Source of the DNA: Rhodohalobacter sp. SW132
GTDB lineage: Bacteria > Bacteroidota > Rhodothermia > Balneolales > Balneolaceae
NCBI RefSeq assembly: GCF_003390325.1
Contig: NZ_QUOK01000004.1
Span: forward strand, 124,001 to 188,000
DNA: 64,000 bases
Direction of reading: 5' to 3'
The position numbers and the translations under genes are program-made. How positions within the stretch are numbered: the stretch's first letter is position 1; every line of letters starts with the position of its first letter. Below are positions 16,832 through 25,436 of this stretch, in pieces. Under the pieces are notes generated by a model. That model had not been told where the DNA came from, ran no database searches, and worked only from the letters and a program-made list of their open reading frames with translations.

Positions 16832-17404
16832 ATGAACAGTTCAACCACAAATACAGACGTAACATCACTACTTCATCAGCTCGAAGATGAAGGTACAAAG
16901 GCTTATAATAAACTTTTCCCGCTCATCTATAATGAACTGAAAGACATTGCTTCAGTTCAAATTGCATCGGAACGAAACGATCTTACACTGAACAGAACAG
17001 ATCTTGTGCATGAAGTATATATGAAATGGCTTCAGCAAGAAGATCTTGAATGCAATAGTAAAAAACACCTCATGAGGCTTGCATCTAAAGCAATGCACCA
17101 GATTCTTGTGGACTATGCCCGAAAAAAGCTGGCTTCGAAACGGGGAAGCGGTGCAGTGAAAATTGAGCTGGATGAAGAGACACTTGATGTCAAAGAGGCT
17201 AAGGAATTTCTGGAACTCGATCACGCCTGTAAAGAACTTCGCATGATTGATGAGCGTATGTACGATATTGTAGAATTGAAGTATTTCAGCGGTCTTTCAG
17301 TTTGCCAGGTTGCCGAAACTCTTGATATTTCAACAAGTACCGTAAACCGGGAATGGAAAAAAGCCAAAACGCTGCTCTACATGAAATTAAATAAAGAAGA
17401 ATAA
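16832..17404 (+). CDS. ECF-family RNA polymerase sigma factor (TIGR02999-like)
   Basis: The 190-residue protein has region 2 (residues 20-90, with LNRTDLVHEVYMKWLQQ and a following ILVDYARKKLASKRG) and region 4 (about 130-187, MYDIVELKYFSGLSVCQVAETLDISTSTVNREW split over two helices of a helix-turn-helix). The motifs are those of the sigma subgroup often called Sig-70_X6, common in Acidobacteria, Planctomycetes and Balneolota, and usually encoded beside a serine/threonine kinase. No kinase or anti-sigma factor gene is next to it here: galE is upstream and a terminator then a convergent peptidase gene follow. Its regulation therefore remains open. Confidence 0.9.
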   Translation: MNSSTTNTDVTSLLHQLEDEGTKAYNKLFPLIYNELKDIASVQIASERNDLTLNRTDLVHEVYMKWLQQEDLECNSKKHLMRLASKAMHQILVDYARKKLASKRGSGAVKIELDEETLDVKEAKEFLELDHACKELRMIDERMYDIVELKYFSGLSVCQVAETLDISTSTVNREWKKAKTLLYMKLNKEE

Positions 17405-17413
17405 ATCTGATTT

Positions 17414-17449
17414 AAAAAAGCCGCTTTGAAAATCCAAAGCGGCTTTTTT
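17414..17449. terminator. bidirectional intrinsic terminator
   Basis: A perfect stem with arms GCCGCTTTG and CAAAGCGGC and a 6-base loop is flanked by A6 on the left and T6 on the right. It serves both the ECF sigma gene and the convergent M42 peptidase gene, whose ends are 9 and 5 bases away. Confidence 0.93.
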
Positions 17450-17454
17450 AGTAA

Positions 17455-18531
17455 TTACAGAACGGTAAACGCCTGATCCGGTTCCATCGAAAGTACCGAT
17501 TCGGCCATCAATTCAATAAGTTTTTCCAAATCATCGAGTGAGGCTGTCTCAACCGGTGAGTGCATATATCGAATAGGGACAGATACAAGCGCACTTGGAA
17601 TGCCGGTTCGCTGGAAAAATATACTGTCTGTATCTGTACCGGTTCGTACACTTGTTGCTTCGTGCTGGAGAGAAATATCCCTTTTTTCTGCTGTTTTTTC
17701 TATAAGTTTTACAACTGCCGGGTGGTTGGCACCTCCGTGCTGTACTGTAGGTCCTTTTCCAAGCTTCACTTGTCCGTGTTCTTTTTGATCTATCCCGGGA
17801 GAATCGGTTGCGTGGGTTACATCCGTTACAATGGCTGCATCGGGCATGTGACGGTAACTCATCATGCGGGCACCAAATCCACCTACTTCTTCCTGAACAG
17901 AATTTAAAGCAATCACATTGACCGCGAGATCTTTATTTCTCTCTTTCAGATATTTCATCGTTTGGGCAATTGCAAAACCACCAATCCGGTTATCCAGCGC
18001 CCGAGCCGTTATAATTCGGTCATTCAGGTATTCAACATCATCTGCATAAGTGACCGGATCTCCAATCTGAACCACTTCAAGAACCTCTTCCCTGTCGGAT
18101 GCCCCAATATCCACATAAATATCTTTCCAGGCCGGTTCCTTACCACCGCCATTTTTTTTATCCTGCAGGTGAATGGCGGTATTTCCAACAACTCCGCTTA
18201 CCTTGCCATGTTTCCCGTGAATAACCACTCGCTTCGCACGGGCTATTGTAGAATCACTCCCCCCAAGTTTATTGAGGTAGATAAAACCATCATCTGATAC
18301 ATATTGAACAACCATACCAATTTCATCTGCATGTGCTTCCAGCATCACTGTCATTACATCTGAACTGGTTTCGATTTTAGCAATTCCGGATCCATACGCA
18401 TCAGACTCTACTTTATCACTGAATTGAGATAAGTAATCGAGCCAGATTTTTTGTCCTGCAGATTCATATCCCGTAGGACTTGGGGTAATTAAAAGTTCTT
18501 CGAGAAATTTTGAGGTACTTTTATCAAACAT
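17455..18531 (-). CDS. M42 family metallopeptidase (glutamyl aminopeptidase/endoglucanase-type)
   Basis: M42 peptidases are cytoplasmic, dodecameric two-metal aminopeptidases that trim peptides. The 358-residue protein has the full ligand set: H67 in EAHADEIG, D180 in ARALDNRIGG, catalytic E214 and metal E215 in VQEEVGGFG, D237 in VTDVTH, and H324 in YMHSPVE. The start MFDKSTSKFLEELL is the only good ATG before the conserved SPSGYE-like motif, here TPSPTGYES. It is a single gene on the minus strand, closed by the shared terminator at 17414-17449. Confidence 0.93.
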   Translation of the reverse strand: MFDKSTSKFLEELLITPSPTGYESAGQKIWLDYLSQFSDKVESDAYGSGIAKIETSSDVMTVMLEAHADEIGMVVQYVSDDGFIYLNKLGGSDSTIARAKRVVIHGKHGKVSGVVGNTAIHLQDKKNGGGKEPAWKDIYVDIGASDREEVLEVVQIGDPVTYADDVEYLNDRIITARALDNRIGGFAIAQTMKYLKERNKDLAVNVIALNSVQEEVGGFGARMMSYRHMPDAAIVTDVTHATDSPGIDQKEHGQVKLGKGPTVQHGGANHPAVVKLIEKTAEKRDISLQHEATSVRTGTDTDSIFFQRTGIPSALVSVPIRYMHSPVETASLDDLEKLIELMAESVLSMEPDQAFTVL

Positions 18532-18767
18532 AAATTGTGTTCTATTCTATTTTTAATTTTTCAGAAGATAGCGATTTCATGCATTAATCAAGATCATATG
18601 CATAATGATTTATTTAAATGATTAAATTCCAATCCTCATTAACGCGGTTCTGAATTCTTTTAAATGGCATATAAGATTAACAGGCTGATAAAAGTTCATA
18701 AAACTGTTAAAATGCCTTAGTAAGTGGTATTATTTGTACCTCAATTCAAATCAAACCGATTTCTCTT

Positions 18768-19205
18768 TTGAAAAACACATTTCAGCCGAATGAATTTTTC
18801 CATAAAACCTCTGTTGATATACGTTTTCGCGACCTGGACCCTCTTCAGCACGTAAATAACGCCGTTTTTAATACCTATTTCGAGGAAGCCCGCATCCGCT
18901 TTATTCAAACTATTCCGGAACTGCATTCATCCATGCAAAATGGTTTCAGTTTTGTATTGGCACATCTCGATCTCAAGTACATCAAACCTGTACTTTACGA
19001 TGAAAAAATTTCTGTTTACAGTTCGCTAAAAGAAGTTGGCAACAGCAGTGTAACAGGAATTCAGGCGATATTTAACCAAAAAGGTGAAATCAAAGCGGTT
19101 GCACAGACAACCGGTGTCTGGTATGATGTAAAGAAAAAGCGGCCTGCAAAACTGCCGGATATTTCTAATCTCGATCAGTATTTTTTAAAATCTTCAGATG
19201 GATAA
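18768..19205 (+). CDS. acyl-CoA thioesterase, 4HBT family
   Basis: The 145-residue hotdog protein carries the 4-hydroxybenzoyl-CoA thioesterase motif RFRDLDPLQHVNNAVF (residues 19-34) with the catalytic aspartate at D24 and the HVNN turn. It is like YbgC/FadM-type enzymes. The start is a TTG at 18768; no ATG lies before the motif in this frame. The last 8 bases overlap the HD-hydrolase gene, so translation is probably coupled. The substrate is not predictable. Confidence 0.88.
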   Translation: MKNTFQPNEFFHKTSVDIRFRDLDPLQHVNNAVFNTYFEEARIRFIQTIPELHSSMQNGFSFVLAHLDLKYIKPVLYDEKISVYSSLKEVGNSSVTGIQAIFNQKGEIKAVAQTTGVWYDVKKKRPAKLPDISNLDQYFLKSSDG

Positions 19206-20448
19206 AAGCAGCCAGTATAAAATTTTCAGTGACCCTATTCACGGATTTATCACAGTTCCAAAAGGTGTGATATTGAAGCTCATCGACCATCCTTATGTTC
19301 AGCGTTTACGCAGAGTACGGCAACTGGGGTTAGGATACCTTGTGTTTCCTGCTGCAGAGCACTCCCGATTCTCCCATGCTCTCGGCGCTCTTGAACTCTG
19401 TCAGCGTGTCCTGAAAAATTTAGTTGAAAAAGATACAACTATCAGTGATGCGGAAATCAAGGGAACTTTAATTGCTATTTTGCTGCATGATGTAGGACAT
19501 GGTCCCTTTTCACATACTCTTGAGCACACTTTAATTGATGATTTCAATCATGAGAAAATGAGCCTGAAAATCATGCATCAGTTAAACAAAGAGTTTGACG
19601 GTGAGCTAACGACTGCTATCGATATTTTTACTGATCAGTATCCAAAGAAATTTCTCCACCAGCTGATATCTTCACAGCTTGATATTGATCGTCTCGACTA
19701 CCTGAAGCGGGACAGTTTTTTTACGGGGGTATCAGAAGGTTCGGTTGGTATCAACCGTATTCTGAAAACAATGCGCATTTTAAACGGAAATGTTGTTATT
19801 GAGAAGAAAGGGATATATGCGGTCGAAAACTATATTCTCTCCCGCCGATTGATGTATATGCAGGTATATCTGCACAAAACTGTTCTTAGCGCGGATTCCC
19901 TTCTGAAACAAATATTCCGAAGAGTTGAGTATTTACTTCAAAATGGTGAATCACTCCATACACCTTCCTGGCATCTGGAGTATTTTTTAACAGAAAAGAG
20001 ATCAGCCAAAAAGTCGATTTCAGATGTAATAATGAAACATTATATGGCACTGGATGATCATGATGTTTTAATTAGTATTAAAGCATGGGCAGAGCAATCG
20101 GACCCAATTCTGCGGGACCTCTCCATCCGATTTCTTCAGCGGGATCTCTTCAGATCGACTTTTTTACCTCAAAATAAGATTGATAAGCAGATCGGGAAAT
20201 TTACATCTCAGACCAAACAGGTTTTAAAACAAAAGGGGCTCCCCTTCGATGATGAATCGGTTTCATATTACATCGATATAGACAAGAGTTATAGTGAAGC
20301 TTACAAATATGAAAATGAGAGTATCTGGATCCTGGAAGGGAAAAGTAAAGCAGTGGAATTTTCAAAAGCTGTGGATACCCGGCATATCATAGCTCTCACG
20401 CAACCGGTAGTTAAACCATATATAGTTCACCTGAAGGAGCTAAATTAG
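19198..20448 (+). CDS. HD domain phosphohydrolase, SAMHD1/dGTPase-like
   Basis: The 416-residue protein has the SAMHD1-like layout: IFSDPIHGFITVP at the N-terminus, then H60 in RFSHALGALEL, the metal pair H97-D98 in LLHDVGHGPFSH and a distal aspartate in LDIDRLDYLKRD (D162-D167). Related enzymes hydrolyse dNTPs to deoxynucleosides and triphosphate, so a role in nucleotide pool control is possible, though many homologues in Bacteroidota are uncharacterised. It overlaps the thioesterase gene by 8 bases and ends 11 bases from the convergent hybrid sensor gene without an obvious terminator. Confidence 0.87.
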   Translation: MDKSSQYKIFSDPIHGFITVPKGVILKLIDHPYVQRLRRVRQLGLGYLVFPAAEHSRFSHALGALELCQRVLKNLVEKDTTISDAEIKGTLIAILLHDVGHGPFSHTLEHTLIDDFNHEKMSLKIMHQLNKEFDGELTTAIDIFTDQYPKKFLHQLISSQLDIDRLDYLKRDSFFTGVSEGSVGINRILKTMRILNGNVVIEKKGIYAVENYILSRRLMYMQVYLHKTVLSADSLLKQIFRRVEYLLQNGESLHTPSWHLEYFLTEKRSAKKSISDVIMKHYMALDDHDVLISIKAWAEQSDPILRDLSIRFLQRDLFRSTFLPQNKIDKQIGKFTSQTKQVLKQKGLPFDDESVSYYIDIDKSYSEAYKYENESIWILEGKSKAVEFSKAVDTRHIIALTQPVVKPYIVHLKELN

Positions 20449-20459
20449 CAGGGAGAATC

Positions 20460-21569
20460 TCAATTTGGGATATTTGATGAAACATTGATCCCGATTTTTG
20501 CCAGCAACTCCTCTTCTTTAAATGGCTTCTGCATCAGGTCGTCAAACCCTGCATCAATTAACTCACCTCTTGAATATCGTTGAGTTGCTGTTACAGCAAT
20601 AATCTTTGATGCTGAAAGGCTTGAAGCCCCATTTCCGCGTATAACCTTAACTGCTTCAATCCCATCCATTACAGGCATACTCAGGTCCATCAGAATCATA
20701 TCTGCTTTCCAGTTTTCAAGAATCTGCAGTGCTGCCTCTCCATTCGATGCCTCCTGTACATCAATTCCATATCTTTTCAGCATAAGTTTGAGGAGCGTTC
20801 TGTTTATGGAAACATCATCAACAACTAATATTTTCTTGATATTATTCGAACCCAAATCCGAACCCGTTTTTTGTAAATCCACACGGACTGAATCCTGTTC
20901 AGCGCCAAGCAGATTTTTGATTTTACCATCTAAAAGCTTTGAGTGATAAATAATTTTTTCAAGAAGCTTATACTGTTCATCTGTGAGGTCAGCATCTTTG
21001 CTTAATAGTTGTGAAAAACCGATCACAGCGTGCAGTGGAGTTTTTAATTCGTGAGACAAATCGACTCCGCCAGATTCATTCTCTGCTTTTTTTAAATCGG
21101 GAAGAGTCTTCAAATACCTTCCAACAATATTTCGAGCTGCATCCTTTACGGTAAAATACTTTACCATATAAATTTTATCATCTCCCCCCTGTATTTCAAT
21201 TACAGAGGAACTGTTCTCATGGAAACTTCGCGAAAGTTTTTTAAGCTGTGGTATCTCGTTTATATTTTTCCCGGCAAGCGGCAACTCATTCTCATTAAAT
21301 AAAGCTGAAAAACCAAAGTTTACGTAACGAATAAATCCCTCCGAATCGATAATGGCATTTCCTGTACCGGAATGATCCAGTATGGATTTAAGAAACGTAG
21401 TTTTCGCCTCTTCTGATAATTTCAGATCATTTGATCTATTCCCATTTCGGACATAGATAAAGAGAATAACGGACAATACAATTACCAAGACCAGCAGAAT
21501 CAACTGGGCAGGAATACCGTACAGCCCGATCTCGTTAAGAATAAAAAAGTAAGACAAATTTTCAGCCAC
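20460..21569 (-). CDS. membrane hybrid sensor with HisKA and receiver but no HATPase domain
   Basis: Domains in order over 369 residues: a single membrane segment (about 22-40), a PAS-like domain (about 58-150, NAIIDSEGFIRYVNFGFSAL split at the core), a HisKA dimerisation helix pair with H173 in LSHELKTPLHAVIGFSQLL, a linker of only about 25 residues, and a complete receiver (about 246-362) with acidic D251/D252, phospho-acceptor D295 in LMDLSMPVMDG, and K348 in QKPF. The ATP-binding HATPase_c domain that normally follows HisKA is missing: no N, G1 or G2 box. The frame is continuous and both flanking domains are intact, so this looks like a genuine architecture. It cannot phosphorylate itself from ATP by the usual mechanism. 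Confidence 0.9.
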   Translation of the reverse strand: MAENLSYFFILNEIGLYGIPAQLILLVLVIVLSVILFIYVRNGNRSNDLKLSEEAKTTFLKSILDHSGTGNAIIDSEGFIRYVNFGFSALFNENELPLAGKNINEIPQLKKLSRSFHENSSSVIEIQGGDDKIYMVKYFTVKDAARNIVGRYLKTLPDLKKAENESGGVDLSHELKTPLHAVIGFSQLLSKDADLTDEQYKLLEKIIYHSKLLDGKIKNLLGAEQDSVRVDLQKTGSDLGSNNIKKILVVDDVSINRTLLKLMLKRYGIDVQEASNGEAALQILENWKADMILMDLSMPVMDGIEAVKVIRGNGASSLSASKIIAVTATQRYSRGELIDAGFDDLMQKPFKEEELLAKIGINVSSNIPN

Positions 21570-21597
21570 GGTAATATTTTCAGAATCAATTTACCGT
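21568..21597. promoter_or_regulatory. inverted repeat overlapping the hybrid sensor start codon
   Basis: ACGGTAA (21568-21574) and TTACCGT (21591-21597) are perfect 7-bp arms with a 16-base spacer. The left arm touches the start codon of the minus-strand sensor gene. It could be an operator or a weak hairpin that hides the start; chance is also possible. Confidence 0.2.
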
Positions 21598-21667
21598 AAC
21601 ATACAGGCTTTAATCTGGGTTTTCAGTTAGTCTTTTTTAATTGTATAACCAAAAGTCCGATAAAGAA

Positions 21668-22144
21668 TTAAGAGCGGTTCCGAACATACTTTAAGAACGT
21701 AAGTGAGCCACTTTCCTGTCTGAATTTTTCTTTCCATACCTCACCTATTTGATCTCTGTATTCAGGAAAAAAAGTATCTCCATCGTAGGCTTCATCGATC
21801 TCTGTGATAATCAGCTCATCGGCCATGTTTATTGTTTGTCGGTAGATCTCTCCGCCTCCAATAACAAACACCCGCTCTTTATCCGATAAGTGATTCAATG
21901 CGTCATCAATTGATGAGAATGTCGGGACATGGGGATATGATTGCGATCGGCTTAAAACCACGCCTTCCCGACCCGGGAGTAGTTTTTCTCCAAGTTCTTC
22001 AAATACAATTCTGCCCATCAACAAGGTATGCCCCATAGTCGTTTGTTTAAAAAACTTCAGATCTTCCGGGTAATGCCATGGAAGTTCTCCATCTTTACCG
22101 ATAACCAGGTTGGGATCGTGGGCTGCAATTAAAGTTAAAATCAT
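21668..22144 (-). CDS. folA: dihydrofolate reductase
   Basis: FolA reduces dihydrofolate to tetrahydrofolate with NADPH, regenerating the cofactor consumed by thymidylate synthase. The 158-residue protein has the normal length and motifs: IAAHDPNLVIGKDGELPWHYPEDLKFFK with the acidic active-site E27/D28, MGRIVFEELG, and VFVIGGGEIYRQ. It overlaps the thyA stop by 4 bases (ATGA), the classical thyA-folA arrangement. It is followed after 98 bases by the hybrid sensor gene on the same strand. Confidence 0.96.
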   Translation of the reverse strand: MILTLIAAHDPNLVIGKDGELPWHYPEDLKFFKQTTMGHTLLMGRIVFEELGEKLLPGREGVVLSRSQSYPHVPTFSSIDDALNHLSDKERVFVIGGGEIYRQTINMADELIITEIDEAYDGDTFFPEYRDQIGEVWKEKFRQESGSLTFLKYVRNRS

Positions 22145-22989
22145 ACGGCTACCGGAAACCGGATTTTATCGTGTGGATTGTAGTTTAAAAGTTCAAAATC
22201 TGAAAATTCAAGCTGGTTGAGCGGTTTTTTCTGAATTTTGAGTTCAGGGAGTTTCCTGGGTTCTCTCTTTAATTGCTCCTTCAGGCCTTCCACGTGATTT
22301 TCATATATATGTGCATCTACAATTGTATGTGCAAATACTCCCGGTTTCAGGTTTGTTTCTGCCGCAATTGCCATCGTTAATGCGGAATAACAGGCCAGGT
22401 TGAATGGTATACCTAAAGCAATATCTCCGGATCGCTGTGTAAGGTGGCAATTCAGCCGGCCATTCGAAACATTAAAAATATACATCACGTGGCATGGTGG
22501 TAATCTCATTTCATCGAGCAGCCCCGGATGCCATGCACTCACAACTATACGGCGGCTATTGGGATTTTTTTTAAGCATATCAACTGCCCGCTGTACCTGG
22601 TCATATTCATCATAGGCCCATTTTACGTTTTCATCTGTACCTTTCCCGGGATATGAAGCGCCGCTTTCGCTTTTCAGCGCGGGAAAACGTCTCCAGAGTG
22701 TTGGATAGATCGGCCCCACATACCCGTCATCATCGGCCCATGCATCCCAAATATGGCAATCATTTTCATCTCTTAACCATCGGATGTGATCTTCTCCTCT
22801 CAGATACCAAAGTAATTCAAGAATCACAGATCGAAAGAACACTTTTTTTGTCGTCAGAAGTGGAAATCCTTCTGCCAGGTCAACTTTATAATGTTCAGCG
22901 AAACACGAAATTGTAGGAATTCCCGTTCGATTCTCTTTTATAACACCATTATCAAGTACGTTTTTAACAAGATTGAGATATTGCTTCAT
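22141..22989 (-). CDS. thyA: thymidylate synthase
   Basis: ThyA methylates dUMP to dTMP with methylenetetrahydrofolate. The 282-residue protein shows the folate/dUMP motifs NRTGIPTIS, the catalytic cysteine C166 in RLPPCHVMY, the RSGDIALGIPFNLA loop and the DAHIYENHVEG motif. Length fits the E. coli-type enzyme with a small insertion around residues 100-125. It lies 63 bases after rnc and is overlapped by folA, so DNA precursor synthesis sits at the end of the lipid/ribosome gene run. Confidence 0.97.
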   Translation of the reverse strand: MKQYLNLVKNVLDNGVIKENRTGIPTISCFAEHYKVDLAEGFPLLTTKKVFFRSVILELLWYLRGEDHIRWLRDENDCHIWDAWADDDGYVGPIYPTLWRRFPALKSESGASYPGKGTDENVKWAYDEYDQVQRAVDMLKKNPNSRRIVVSAWHPGLLDEMRLPPCHVMYIFNVSNGRLNCHLTQRSGDIALGIPFNLACYSALTMAIAAETNLKPGVFAHTIVDAHIYENHVEGLKEQLKREPRKLPELKIQKKPLNQLEFSDFELLNYNPHDKIRFPVAV

Positions 22990-23052
22990 AGTGTTAAATG
23001 TAAATCATTATTTAAATTTCTGAGTGTACAGGATAAAGTTATTTGATACCCA

Positions 23053-23814
23053 TTATGTTTCATCCCGTAATAACAGAGCGAGGGCTTTTTCGGCCGCGAT
23101 CTGTTCAGCATCTTTTTTATTCTTTCCTTTCCCTTCTGCTTTCAATTCGCCCTGTAAATAGACCGCAACTGTAAAGGTTTTATCATGAGCGGGACCCTCT
23201 TCATCAATAACCCGGTAGTCGGGCAGAGGTTCATTCAGAGCTTGTAAATACTCCATCAGAGAACTTTTGAAATTATCCGCTTTCACTTCAAGCGACTTCA
23301 GATCAAGGTGTTTATTTATAAGTTTATCTGTAAACTCTGAGGTGAATTCGTAGCCTTTGGTAAGATAAATCGCGGCAACAACAGATTCGAACAAGTCTGC
23401 GAGAACACTTTTTGAAACCTCAATTCCCTGTCCTGATGCTCGTTCGCCTATCTCCATCACTTCATTTATCTGCATTGATCGCGCGATCTGGGCAAGCGTT
23501 TTTCCTCTTACTACCTTAGCTCTTAATTTAGTGAGGAAACCTTCATTGGCGAGTGGATATTGATCGAAAAGAATTTCGGTGACAACGAGATCCAATACCG
23601 CATCACCCAAAAATTCCAGACGTTCATACGTTTCATGAGCCTGTATTTTTTTCCCATCAATGATAGACCGATGGCGCAATGCCCTCAGGTAGATGCCGCG
23701 ATCTTCGGGTTCAATTTTGAAACCGAGGAGCTTTTCAAGTTTTTTAATGCGTGCGGAAGGTTCTTTAAACTGATCTGTTGGTGCTGAAAACCAATTTTTT
23801 AACCTTCCTAGCAT
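23053..23814 (-). CDS. rnc: ribonuclease III
   Basis: RNase III cuts double-stranded RNA during rRNA and mRNA maturation. The 253-residue protein has the catalytic signature ERLEFLGDAVLDL (residues 64-76, with E67 and D71), the second acidic cluster ADLFESVVAAIYL, and a C-terminal double-stranded RNA-binding domain (about 184-250, ending KKDAEQIAAEKAL). An N-terminal extension of about 25 residues precedes the nuclease domain. It starts 2 bases after fabF, an arrangement shared with many bacteria where rnc follows acpP-fabF. Confidence 0.96.
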   Translation of the reverse strand: MLGRLKNWFSAPTDQFKEPSARIKKLEKLLGFKIEPEDRGIYLRALRHRSIIDGKKIQAHETYERLEFLGDAVLDLVVTEILFDQYPLANEGFLTKLRAKVVRGKTLAQIARSMQINEVMEIGERASGQGIEVSKSVLADLFESVVAAIYLTKGYEFTSEFTDKLINKHLDLKSLEVKADNFKSSLMEYLQALNEPLPDYRVIDEEGPAHDKTFTVAVYLQGELKAEGKGKNKKDAEQIAAEKALALLLRDET

Positions 23815-23816
23815 TT

Positions 23817-25061
23817 TTAGTCATCGAACTTTTTAAAAATGAGAGTAGTATTATGTCCACCAAAACCAAAGGCGTTATTCATGGCATAGGTTACATCCCT
23901 TGCAACTGATTCATTTGGCGTGTAGTTAAGATCGCATTCCGGATCTGGGGTAACCTGGTTAATTGTTGGTGGAATAATCCCGTGATAAGTCGTCAGAAGC
24001 GCAGCAATCGATTCAGCTGCACCGGCTGCACCGAGCATATGTCCGGTCATCGACTTGGTAGAGTTGAGATTCATTTCATATGCATGATCACCGAACACTT
24101 TTTTGATGGTGTTCGTCTCAGCAAGATCACCGAGAGGAGTAGACGTACCGTGCATGTTGATATGATCAACATCATTCGGGGTGATTCCAGCCATATTGAG
24201 TGCCATATCAAGGGCAAGTTTCACGCCATTGCCGTCCGGGTCGGGTGCGGTAATATGATGTGCGTCAGCTGAGAATCCATATCCTGAGATTTCACCGTAA
24301 ATTCGGGCACCGCGTTCTAAAGCGGATTCAAGAGATTCGATGAACATCATCGCAGCACCTTCGCCGAGGACAAAACCGTCCCTGTCTTTATCAAAAGGTC
24401 TGGATGCAGTTTCAGGGGATTCATTTCGTTTGGAGAGAGCTTTCATCGAACTAAACCCGGAAACTCCAATCGCCCAAACGGGGGATTCTGTTCCACCACA
24501 GACGGCCATATCTGCCTGGCCATACTTTATAGCATCGTATGCCAGGCCGATATTTTGAGATCCGGTTGCGCACGCTGAAACAGCGCAGTAATTCGCTCCT
24601 CTAAAACCATATTTAATAGAAATATGGCCAGCAGGCATATCAGGAATGAGCATGGGAATAAAGAACGGATTCACACCGCGCGGACCATGTTCATGATGAT
24701 CGACAGACTGGTCGTAAAATGTTTTCATTCCTCCGATACCGGTCCCTACAATTACAGCAACACGATCTTTGTTGATAGAGTCAAGATCGACCTTACTGTC
24801 TTTAATCGCCTCATCAGCGGTTATTATACCGTATTGAGAGACATTATCCAGCCGTCGGGCTTCTTTACGCTCAAAAAACTCACTTGAGTCGTAGTCCTCA
24901 ATTTGTCCGGCAAATTTTGTAGGGTAATCTGTTGTATCGAAGTGTTCAATGGTACGGACTCCACTTTTGCCAGAAACCAAACCATTCCAAAATTCAGGTG
25001 CGGTCTTTCCGACAGGTGTTAGTGCTCCAATACCTGTTACTACTACTCTACGTCCAGTCAT
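23817..25061 (-). CDS. fabF: beta-ketoacyl-ACP synthase II
   Basis: FabF elongates acyl-ACP with malonyl-ACP in fatty acid synthesis. The 414-residue protein has the Cys-His-His triad: C164 in VSACATGSQ, H304 in NMHGTSTPLGD and H341 in MTGHMLGAAG. Start motif RRVVVTGIGALTPVG is typical of FabF rather than FabB. It is 20 bases after acpP and followed by rnc. All upstream genes on this strand belong to the same pathway. Confidence 0.97.
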   Translation of the reverse strand: MTGRRVVVTGIGALTPVGKTAPEFWNGLVSGKSGVRTIEHFDTTDYPTKFAGQIEDYDSSEFFERKEARRLDNVSQYGIITADEAIKDSKVDLDSINKDRVAVIVGTGIGGMKTFYDQSVDHHEHGPRGVNPFFIPMLIPDMPAGHISIKYGFRGANYCAVSACATGSQNIGLAYDAIKYGQADMAVCGGTESPVWAIGVSGFSSMKALSKRNESPETASRPFDKDRDGFVLGEGAAMMFIESLESALERGARIYGEISGYGFSADAHHITAPDPDGNGVKLALDMALNMAGITPNDVDHINMHGTSTPLGDLAETNTIKKVFGDHAYEMNLNSTKSMTGHMLGAAGAAESIAALLTTYHGIIPPTINQVTPDPECDLNYTPNESVARDVTYAMNNAFGFGGHNTTLIFKKFDD

Positions 25062-25081
25062 ATTATATGTTTAAGTCTGCT

Positions 25082-25318
25082 TTATTGTTTTTGCTGCAGA
25101 TATTTCACAGCGTCGCCTACCGTAGCAATATTTTCAGCATCTTCGTCGGGAATGCTAAGGTCAAACTCTTTTTCGAATTCCATAATGAGTTCAACTGTAT
25201 CCAGAGAGTCGGCACCCAGATCATTCGTGAAGTTAGCCTCGGTCACTACTTCTGACTCATCAACTCCAAGTTTGTCAACGATAATTGCTTTTACTTTTGA
25301 TTCTACGTCTTGTGACAT
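25082..25318 (-). CDS. acpP: acyl carrier protein
   Basis: The 78-residue acidic helical protein carries growing acyl chains on a phosphopantetheine attached to S38 in the [14 protein letters not shown] motif. It is of standard length. Unlike the tightly packed genes around it, it has 118 bases of leader with a terminator-like hairpin and AT-rich sequence, which suggests its own promoter and the higher expression usual for this protein. Confidence 0.98.
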   Translation of the reverse strand: MSQDVESKVKAIIVDKLGVDESEVVTEANFTNDLGADSLDTVELIMEFEKEFDLSIPDEDAENIATVGDAVKYLQQKQ

Positions 25319-25389
25319 TTCGATCGGTTTTTTTTATTAAAGTTTAAGATAAATAAGAAATCCGTCGCTTATAATACGACATCTATACG

Positions 25390-25413
25390 AAAAATAACAC
25401 GCTTTGCGTTATT
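25390..25413 (-). terminator. weak terminator between fabG and acpP
   Basis: On the minus strand AATAAC and GTTATT pair around GCAAAGCGT and are followed by a short T-run. It lies just after fabG and before a TATTATAAG-like -10 candidate, so it may reduce read-through and leave acpP under a promoter of its own. Confidence 0.4.
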
Positions 25414-25436
25414 CTCCCTATTATATAAAAATGTTT

